Origin: Actinomycetota bacterium
GTDB taxonomy: Bacteria > Actinomycetota > Acidimicrobiia > Acidimicrobiales > Microtrichaceae
NCBI GenBank assembly: GCA_005777415.1
Contig: SXMI01000321.1
Coordinates: 1-8,875, forward strand
DNA length: 8,875 bases
Reading direction: 5' to 3'
Every line of letters begins with the position of its first letter. Position 1 is the stretch's first letter. The notes beneath the pieces are model-generated. The model was given only the letters and a program-made list of their open reading frames with translations, was not told where the DNA came from and ran no database searches. This document shows, in pieces, positions 1 through 5,078 of this stretch. The translations under genes and the position numbers were made by a program.

Positions 1-732
1 AAGGGCACCAACTTCGTCGATATCCGCGACGCGGGCGACCCCGTCGAGCTGGCCGAGCGCTACGACGCAGAGGGCGCCGACGAGCTGGTCTTCCTCGACA
101 TCACGGCGTCCTCGGACCGACGCGAGACCACCATCGAGATGGTCCGCCACGTCGCCGAGCAGGTGTTCATCCCGTTCACCGTCGGGGGCGGCGTGCGCTC
201 GGTCGACGACGCCCGCCGCCTGCTCCGGGAGGGTGCCGACAAGGTCGGGGTCAACACCGCAGCCGTCGACCGGCCGGAGCTCGTCGCCGAGATCGCCGCC
301 GAGTTCGGGGCCCAGTGCGTGGTCGTCGCCATCGACAGCCGCCGCCGGCCGGCCGGCGGGGCCGGACCCGAGCACGGGGTGTCCACCCACGGCGGGCGGA
401 CCCCGACCGGTCTGGACACCGTCGAGTGGGCCGCCCGGGTCGTCGAGCTCGGCGCCGGTGAGATCCTGTTGACCTCCATGGACCGCGACGGGACCCGCGA
501 CGGTTTCGACCTCGACCTCACCCGGGCGGTCGTGGACGCGGCCTCGGTTCCGGTGATCGCATCGGGTGGTGTCGGCGGACTCGACCACCTCGTCGAGGGC
601 GTGACCGTGGCGGGGGCCGATGCCGTGCTGGCCGCGTCGATCTTCCACTTCGGCGAGCACACGGTGGCGGAGGCGAAGGCCGCCATGGCCGCAGCGGGGG
701 TGACGGTCCGTCCGGCCCCGGAGGCGCCGTGA
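1..732 (+). CDS. hisF: Imidazole glycerol phosphate synthase subunit HisF, 5'-truncated by the window edge
   Basis: This is the cyclase subunit of imidazole glycerol phosphate synthase. With HisH-derived ammonia it converts PRFAR into imidazole glycerol phosphate and AICAR in cytoplasmic histidine biosynthesis. The reading frame is open from base 1, and the first visible residue (K of KGTNF) aligns with residue 19 of Thermotoga HisF. About 18 residues are therefore missing, including the first catalytic Asp (D11 in Thermotoga). The second catalytic Asp is present in VVVAIDSRR (window residue 112, equivalent to D130). Other family motifs seen are FLDITASSDRR, PFTVGGGVRS, the phosphate-binding NTAAV, LLTSMDRDGT and VIASGGVG, in the order of a (beta/alpha)8 barrel. 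The visible part is 243 residues, so the full protein would be about 261, normal for HisF. Its TGA overlaps the GTG of the downstream aminotransferase, so the two are probably translated from one message. Identification is very secure. Confidence 0.97.
   Translation, partial: KGTNFVDIRDAGDPVELAERYDAEGADELVFLDITASSDRRETTIEMVRHVAEQVFIPFTVGGGVRSVDDARRLLREGADKVGVNTAAVDRPELVAEIAAEFGAQCVVVAIDSRRRPAGGAGPEHGVSTHGGRTPTGLDTVEWAARVVELGAGEILLTSMDRDGTRDGFDLDLTRAVVDAASVPVIASGGVGGLDHLVEGVTVAGADAVLAASIFHFGEHTVAEAKAAMAAAGVTVRPAPEAP
720..724 (+). promoter_or_regulatory. Shine-Dalgarno for the aminotransferase gene
   Basis: GGAGG lies inside the last codons of hisF, four bases before the GTG at 729. The spacing is rather tight, but this is the only good ribosome binding site nearby. 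It supports the GTG that overlaps the hisF stop as the start, and a translationally coupled pair. Confidence 0.6.
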
Positions 733-1907
733 CCGCACCCGGCGGCCGGCCCGACCCGCTGGTCGAGCGGATGCGGCCGTACCGGTCGTCGATCTTCGCC
801 GAGATGTCCGCGGCGGCGGTGCGCACCGGTGCGATCAACCTGGGTCAGGGGTTCCCGGACTCGGACCCGCCCGCCGTCGTCGTCGACGCCGCCGTCGAGG
901 CCCTGCGGAGCGGTCACCACCAGTACCCGCCGGGGGCCGGGATCCCCGAACTCCGTCACGCCGTCGCCCGCCACCAGCTGCGCCGCTACGGCCTGGAGGT
1001 CGACCCCGAGGACGGGGTGCAGATCACCATGGGTGCGTCCGAGGCGCTCGCCGCCGCCGTCCTGGCGTTCTGCGGTCCGGGCGACGAGGTGGTGGTCCTC
1101 GAGCCCTACTTCGACCTGTACGCCGCCGTCGTGGCGCTGGCCGGAGCGACCCTGCGCACCGTCACGCTCCGGCCTCCCGGGTACACCGTCGACCCGGACG
1201 AGCTCCGCGCCGCCGTGGGACCACGGACCCGACTGGTGGTCGTCAACACCCCGCACAACCCCACGGGCCACGTGGCCACGCTCTCCGAGCTCGAGGTGCT
1301 GGCCGAGGTGTGCTGCGACCGCGACGTCCTGGTCGTCACCGACGAGGTCTACGAGCACCTGACCTTCGACGACCACCGGCACGTCCCGCTGGCCTCGCTC
1401 CCCGGCATGTTCGAGCGCACCGTCACGATCTCCTCGGCGGGCAAGACCTGTTCGGCCACGGGCTGGAAGGTCGGGTGGGCCTCGGGTCCCGCCGAACTGG
1501 TCCAGTCGGTGCGGGCGGTCAAGCAGCACCTGACCTACTCGGGCGGCACCCCGTTCCAGCACGCCATCGCCGCGGTGCTCGACGACGTCGAGGAGGTGGT
1601 CGCCGACCTGCGTGCGGCGCTGGAGCACCAGCGCGACCTGCTCTGCGACGGGCTCGAGTCCATCGGTCTGGAGGTGTTCCGGCCTGACGGCACCTACTTC
1701 GTGACCGCCGACGTCGCCCCCCTCGGCGCCGAGGACGGGCTCACGTTCTGCCGCGAGCTGCCCGAGCGGGCCGGTGTCGCCGCCATCCCCACCCAGGTCT
1801 TCTACGCAGACCCCGATGACGGTCGGACCCTGGTGCGCTTCGCCTGCTGCAAGCGACCCGAGGTGCTCGGCGATGCCGTCGAGCGCCTGCGTGTCGCCTT
1901 CCGCTGA
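729..1907 (+). CDS. Class I/II PLP-dependent aminotransferase (kynurenine/methionine aminotransferase-like)
   Basis: This 392-residue cytoplasmic aminotransferase belongs to fold-type I (aspartate aminotransferase superfamily). It moves an amino group between an amino acid and a 2-oxo acid using pyridoxal phosphate. Visible active-site elements are the N-terminal INLGQGFPD segment typical of the KAT/YbdL-like group, PHNPTG with N177, TDEVYEHL with D205 (pyridine-N contact) and Y208, SSAGKTCSATGWKVGW with Schiff-base lysine K239, and VRFACCK with R370 (substrate carboxylate). SAGKT-x-SxTGWKVGW is characteristic of kynurenine-oxoglutarate, methionine and glutamine transaminases. Actinobacterial homologues are sometimes labelled DapC (succinyldiaminopimelate transaminase), so the substrate cannot be decided from sequence. 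It starts at a GTG overlapping the hisF stop (GTGA), so it is very likely in the his operon. HisC activity is possible but not indicated by the motifs. The family call is secure; the substrate is open. Confidence 0.93.
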   Translation: MTAPGGRPDPLVERMRPYRSSIFAEMSAAAVRTGAINLGQGFPDSDPPAVVVDAAVEALRSGHHQYPPGAGIPELRHAVARHQLRRYGLEVDPEDGVQITMGASEALAAAVLAFCGPGDEVVVLEPYFDLYAAVVALAGATLRTVTLRPPGYTVDPDELRAAVGPRTRLVVVNTPHNPTGHVATLSELEVLAEVCCDRDVLVVTDEVYEHLTFDDHRHVPLASLPGMFERTVTISSAGKTCSATGWKVGWASGPAELVQSVRAVKQHLTYSGGTPFQHAIAAVLDDVEEVVADLRAALEHQRDLLCDGLESIGLEVFRPDGTYFVTADVAPLGAEDGLTFCRELPERAGVAAIPTQVFYADPDDGRTLVRFACCKRPEVLGDAVERLRVAFR

Positions 1908-1941
1908 CGCCGCCGCCGGGGGCCCCGGGTCCCGACCGCGG

Positions 1942-1947
1942 TACGGT
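1942..1947 (+). promoter_or_regulatory. Candidate -10 element of a leaderless promoter for the GroES-like gene
   Basis: TACGGT fits the actinobacterial -10 consensus TANNNT. It is followed by six bases and then the GTG at 1954. That spacing would place transcription initiation at or next to the start codon. No purine-rich ribosome binding site precedes this GTG, as expected for a leaderless mRNA. No convincing -35 hexamer is visible. The same arrangement appears before hisI. Confidence 0.5.
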
Positions 1948-1953
1948 GCTCCT

Positions 1954-2331
1954 GTGGATGACGAGGAGCGCCCGGACGCCGAGCCCGAACCGGTCGCCGG
2001 GGCGATGGGACGCCGCGACAAGCTGCCCGTCCGGATGCTCAGCGACCGGATGCTCGTCCAGATGGACGCGGGGGACGCCGAGCGCCGCTCCTCCGGCGGG
2101 ATCCTGATCCCGGCCACCGCCCAGTTGGGTCGTCGCCTCGCCTGGGCCGAGGTCCGGGCCGCCGGGCCGAACGTCCGCTCCGTGCAGGAGGGCGACCAGG
2201 TGCTCTTCAACCCCGAGGACGTCGCCGAGGTCGAGGTGCGGGGGGAGACGTTCATCATCCTGCGTGAACGGGACCTGCACGCCGTGGCCGCCGAACGGCT
2301 CGACGACGGTCACACCGGTCTCTACCTCTGA
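1954..2331 (+). CDS. groS: GroES-like co-chaperonin with acidic N-terminal extension
   Basis: This 125-residue protein has a GroES (Cpn10) domain from about residue 24 to 115. GroES caps GroEL to form the folding chamber. The domain begins LPVRMLSDRMLVQMD, matching the canonical first strands (PLxDRVxVK). It has the mobile-loop signature SSGGILIP (GGI at 48-50) that contacts GroEL, and continues EVRAAGPNV, EGDQVLFNPED and FIILRERDLHAV. The loop between GPNV and GDQVLF is shorter than in E. coli GroES. Two features are unusual: an acidic extension of about 17-23 residues (DDEERPDAEPEPV) and a C-terminal tail ending TGLYL. GTG at 1954 is preferred because of the leaderless -10 upstream; ATG at 2005 is an alternative giving 108 residues without the extension. 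No groEL is nearby, so this is probably a secondary or divergent paralogue, and its GroEL partnership is inferred. Confidence 0.85.
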   Translation: MDDEERPDAEPEPVAGAMGRRDKLPVRMLSDRMLVQMDAGDAERRSSGGILIPATAQLGRRLAWAEVRAAGPNVRSVQEGDQVLFNPEDVAEVEVRGETFIILRERDLHAVAAERLDDGHTGLYL

Positions 2332-2352
2332 TCGCGGAGTGCCTCGGGAGCC

Positions 2353-3039
2353 TCAGTCGACCGCATCGGCCTCGAACCGGTAGCCCATCCCGGGCTCGGT
2401 GATGAAGTAGCGGGGCTGCGAGGGAACCGGTTCCAGCTTGCGGCGGACGTTGGCCAGGTGGACGCGGAGGTAGTTCGTCTCGGTGTCGAACCCGGGGCCC
2501 CACACCTCGTGGAGCAGGTGCCGCTGGGTGATCAACCGTCCCGGGTGGCGCACCAGCATGGTCACGAGGGCCCACTCCGTCGGGGTCAGGTGGACCTCCG
2601 AGTCGTCGACGAGTGCCCGGTGCTGGGCCAGGTCGATCACGAACGCCTCGGTCCGGACGATCGGCTCGTCGGGTTCGGCGCTGCGGCGGCGGAGCGTCGC
2701 CCGCATGCGAGCCAGCAACTCGCCCATCCCGAAGGGCTTCGTGACGTAGTCGTCGGCACCGGCATCGAGCGCCTCGATCTTGTCCTCCTCGGCCCCCCGG
2801 ACCGACAGGACGATGATGGGCAGGTCGCTCCACCCCCGGATCCCGGCGATCACCTCCAGACCCGAGATGCCGGGCAGGCCCAGGTCCACCAGTGCCAGGT
2901 CCGGGCGTCGAACCGCAGCGACCCGGAGCGCCGTCTCGCCGTCGGCGGCCTCCTGCACCTCGAAGCCGCGCGCCTGCAGGTTGACCCGCAGGGCCCGGCG
3001 CAGCTGGGGCTCGTCGTCCACGATGAGGATGGTGGTCAC
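2353..3039 (-). CDS. kdpE: KdpE-type response regulator (OmpR/PhoB family)
   Basis: This 228-residue regulator pairs with the KdpD kinase encoded just upstream. KdpE proteins are cytoplasmic transcription factors that are phosphorylated under K+ limitation or osmotic stress and classically activate kdpFABC. The receiver domain (about 1-118) starts ILIVDDEPQLRRAL. It has the acidic pocket D8/D9, phospho-acceptor D52 in LVDLGLP (same number as E. coli KdpE), S78 and K100 in VTKPFG. LSVRGAEEDKIEALDAGADDY is very KdpE-like. The DNA-binding winged helix (about 130-226) shows HLTPTEWALVTMLVRHPGRLITQ, WGPG, TNYLRVHLANVRRKLE and EPGMGYRF, all typical of KdpE. The GTG start overlaps the kdpD stop (GTGA on the minus strand), indicating translational coupling. 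The gene ends 21 bp from the convergent GroES-like gene with no obvious terminator hairpin between them. No kdpFABC is in the window, so the target is inferred to be elsewhere or the divergent transporter gene. Confidence 0.93.
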   Translation of the reverse strand: MTTILIVDDEPQLRRALRVNLQARGFEVQEAADGETALRVAAVRRPDLALVDLGLPGISGLEVIAGIRGWSDLPIIVLSVRGAEEDKIEALDAGADDYVTKPFGMGELLARMRATLRRRSAEPDEPIVRTEAFVIDLAQHRALVDDSEVHLTPTEWALVTMLVRHPGRLITQRHLLHEVWGPGFDTETNYLRVHLANVRRKLEPVPSQPRYFITEPGMGYRFEADAVD

Positions 3040-4934
3040 AGCCGTCCGCCCGTCCCCGTGGTCGGCAGCGTGAACACCACGGTCAGGCCGCCGCCGGGTG
3101 TGTCGCGGAACGACAGTGACCCACCGATCGCCTCCGTGAATCCGTGGGCGATCGCCAGACCGAGCCCGACCCCGCTCCCGGCACTGCGGTCGTCCATCCG
3201 CTGGAACGGTTCCAGGACCCGACCCCGGTCCGTCACGGGGATCCCCGGGCCGGAGTCCACGACGAGGAGCTCGACGCTGTCCGAACCCGCCTCGGTCGCC
3301 GTCACCCGGACCGCCCCCCGCTCGGCCGGCTGCGCCGCGAGGGCGTTCGCCAGCACGTTCGCCAGTGCCCGCTCGAGCAGCGGTGCGTCCACGTGGAGCA
3401 GGGGGAGGGTCTCGTCGACGTCGACGTCGACGCGGGCCGGCGATGTGGCCGGACCCACGTCCTGCAGGGATGCGGCCACGACCTCCTCGAGCGCCACCGC
3501 CCGGGGAACGGCGCGGAGGGCTCCCGCCTGGACACGTCCCATGTCGAGGAGGTTCCCGACCACCCGGTCGAGGCGGTCCGACTCGGCGTCGATCGTGAGC
3601 AGGAACTCCCGCGACTCGTCGGGCCCGAACGTGACGTCCGGGGTGAGGAGGCTCGTGACGGAGGCCTTGATGCCGGCGAGCGGGGTGCGCAGGTCGTGCG
3701 ACACGGCCCGGAGGATCCCGGTCCGGAGCGCTTCGGTGCGGGCGAGCGCCTCGCCGACGGCCGCCTCCCGGCGCAGGTGATCGGCGGTCACGGCCACCGC
3801 GAGCTGTTCGGTGATCGCCGTGGCCACGTTGCGGTCGTGCACGTCCGGGGTCCCCGAGCGGGTGACCAGCAGGACGCTCCCGTCGTCCTGGAGCGCGGTG
3901 CCGTCGCCGTCGGACGGGCCCTCCGGCGCGCAGTCGCCGACGGCGGCCAGCCGGCGCCAGACGGGCGGCTCCCCGTCGGTTCCCGCCGGGTCGCCATCCG
4001 CTCGGGCGATGACCGCTGCCGAGCTGATGTGGGGGAGCGACACGAGTTCCTCGAGCAGGGCCGGGACCGGGTCGACCGACGCCGCCAGTGCCGCAGCGCT
4101 GCGCCCCAACGCCTCGGCCTCCGCCCGGGCGCGGGCCGCTTCGGCCGAACGACGCGCGGCTCGGTCGACGAAGTAGCTCAGCGTGGTCCCCACCGACAGG
4201 AGCACGGCGAGGGCGACCACGTGTCGGGCCGTGCCCACCTCGAGGGTTCCGTAGGGCGGAACGAAGGCCAGGTTGACCCCGACCGCGGCACCGAGCGATG
4301 CCACCACGCCGGGCGCCAGTCCACCGGTCGACGCGACCGCGGTGATGATCGCCATGCTCCCGATCAGCGCGAGCGGGAGCCCGACCTCGTCCCGGTACGG
4401 GACCAGCGCCCATGTCAGCGCCGGGACACCCACGAGCGCCAGCACCCAGGCGACCGCCCGTCGCCGAGGGGGGATGGGGTCGGTCCGACGTCGGTGTCGC
4501 GTCGGTCGGGCGTCCGCGTCGACGCCGGCGATGACGTGGACGTCGAGGTGTCGCGCCTCCCGGAGCAACTGGTTGATCACCGATCCGCGCCGCATCTCCT
4601 CCCAGCGCGTCCGGCGGGTCGAGCCGACCACCAGCTGTCCGGCGCGCTCGGCGGCGGCGACCTCGAGCAGGGCGCGGGGGACGTCGTCGCCGACGACCTC
4701 CACGTACCGGCCGCCCACCTCGACCAGCAGGTCGCGGGCATCGACGACCGAATCGTCGAGTTGCCGGTCGTCCAGCCCGCGCACGTGGACGCCGACCAGC
4801 TCCGAGCCGCTCCGCTCGGCGAGCTGGGCCGCGCGACGGATCACGAGGGAGCTGCCGGGGGCGCCGGTCACCGCGACGACGACCCGCTCGTCCCGGCCCG
4901 GGACGGCCGTGGGAACTGCCTCGGCTGGCGACAC
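3036..4934 (-). CDS. kdpD: Short KdpD-type sensor histidine kinase lacking the N-terminal KdpD ATP-binding domain
   Basis: This 632-residue inner-membrane sensor kinase compares with about 890 residues for E. coli KdpD. Order of parts: a USP-like domain (about 17-137, with VVAVTGAPGSS, LIRRAA-like and VVGSTRRTRWEEMRRGSV motifs typical of KdpD); a basic linker; a DUF4118 membrane block of four short helices (about 160-257) with GGLAPGVVASL and NLAFVPPYGTLEV; an Ala/Arg-rich helix (258-285); a GAF-like region (about 285-400); HisKA with phospho-acceptor H413 in VSHDLRTPLAGIK; and HATPase with N-box N526/N530, G1 D560 in DSGPGIP and G2 GVGLGLAI (588-595). All catalytic kinase motifs are intact. 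The roughly 230-residue N-terminal KdpD domain with its Walker motifs is absent, not broken: a GTG at 4934 starts directly before the USP part. An in-frame TTG at 4973 would add only 13 residues. No strong ribosome binding site precedes GTG 4934. It is divergent from the KimA-like gene and probably controls it through KdpE. Confidence 0.9.
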   Translation of the reverse strand: MSPAEAVPTAVPGRDERVVVAVTGAPGSSLVIRRAAQLAERSGSELVGVHVRGLDDRQLDDSVVDARDLLVEVGGRYVEVVGDDVPRALLEVAAAERAGQLVVGSTRRTRWEEMRRGSVINQLLREARHLDVHVIAGVDADARPTRHRRRTDPIPPRRRAVAWVLALVGVPALTWALVPYRDEVGLPLALIGSMAIITAVASTGGLAPGVVASLGAAVGVNLAFVPPYGTLEVGTARHVVALAVLLSVGTTLSYFVDRAARRSAEAARARAEAEALGRSAAALAASVDPVPALLEELVSLPHISSAAVIARADGDPAGTDGEPPVWRRLAAVGDCAPEGPSDGDGTALQDDGSVLLVTRSGTPDVHDRNVATAITEQLAVAVTADHLRREAAVGEALARTEALRTGILRAVSHDLRTPLAGIKASVTSLLTPDVTFGPDESREFLLTIDAESDRLDRVVGNLLDMGRVQAGALRAVPRAVALEEVVAASLQDVGPATSPARVDVDVDETLPLLHVDAPLLERALANVLANALAAQPAERGAVRVTATEAGSDSVELLVVDSGPGIPVTDRGRVLEPFQRMDDRSAGSGVGLGLAIAHGFTEAIGGSLSFRDTPGGGLTVVFTLPTTGTGGRL

Positions 4935-4978
4935 GGGACCAGCATGGACCGACGCCCACCAAGAGGGCGACAAGGTTC

Positions 4979-5001
4979 GATCCCGGGCCGTCAAGATCCC
5001 G
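4979..5001. repeat. Short direct repeat GATCCCG x2, possible regulator site
   Basis: GATCCCG occurs at 4979-4985 and again at 4995-5001, 16 bp apart start to start, in the middle of the divergent control region. OmpR-family regulators such as KdpE usually bind tandem direct repeats, though commonly at 10-11 bp spacing. This is a weak candidate operator and could be chance in such GC-rich DNA. Confidence 0.2.
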
Positions 5002-5045
5002 TGAAGACGCACGACGTGGCCGTGGGACCGGTGTTGGATCTCCGG

Positions 5046-5071
5046 CGGGCGACCCACGCCCGGCGATGGAG
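5046..5071 (+). promoter_or_regulatory. Ribosome binding site of the KimA-like gene with an adjoining small hairpin
   Basis: GGAG at 5068-5071 lies seven bases before ATG 5079, which supports this start. Just upstream, CGGGCG (5046-5051) and CGCCCG (5057-5062) can form a 6-bp all-GC stem with a five-base loop that ends five bases before the GGAG. It may affect ribosome access, but that function is speculative. Confidence 0.45.
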
Positions 5072-5078
5072 TTCTCTC

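Larger units (their letters stand above)
4935..5078. promoter_or_regulatory. Divergent kdpD / kimA-like intergenic control region
   Basis: These 144 bp separate the divergent starts of the sensor kinase (minus) and the transporter (plus), so both promoters should lie here. The stretch contains no TA dinucleotide on either strand, so no TANNNT -10 element can occur in it. A TTGACG-like hexamer lies on the minus strand (4989-4994), but no good -10 follows at normal spacing. I see no tRNA, no recognisable ydaO-type c-di-AMP riboswitch and no AT-rich KdpE site like that of E. coli. The lack of a consensus -10 is compatible with an activator-dependent promoter, which is an inference. Confidence 0.6.

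Noticed and set aside
60..2258. A 732-codon open frame antisense to hisF, the aminotransferase and the GroES-like gene.
   Set aside because: The opposite strand encodes three clear protein families here. The antisense translation is low-complexity and rich in G, R, P and V with no recognisable motif, as expected in GC-rich coding DNA.
2332..2352. Possible bidirectional terminator between the convergent GroES-like gene and kdpE.
   Set aside because: Only 3-bp inverted CTC/GAG matches are visible, and there is no T-tract on either side.
2353..4962. A single 869-residue minus-strand protein containing the KdpE sequence at its C-terminus.
   Set aside because: The upstream part is an out-of-frame reading of kdpD. 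The true kdpD frame overlaps kdpE by four bases, so these are two proteins and not a fusion.
4974..4990. GGTTCGATCCCGG, which looks like a tRNA T-loop segment and could mark a tRNA or an attachment site.
   Set aside because: The flanking bases do not form a 5-bp T-stem, and no acceptor, D or anticodon arms can be found around it.
3144..5078. An open plus-strand frame antisense to kdpD that runs in frame into the transporter and would give a 1301-residue fusion.
   Set aside because: The upstream part is the reverse shadow of kdpD. The ATG at 5079 with its GGAG and the KimA residue register mark the true start.
4935..5078. Possible ydaO-type c-di-AMP riboswitch upstream of the KimA-like gene, as in Bacillus.
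   Set aside because: I could not recognise its conserved core, and the leader is short. A covariance-model search would be decisive: a significant hit would overturn this rejection.
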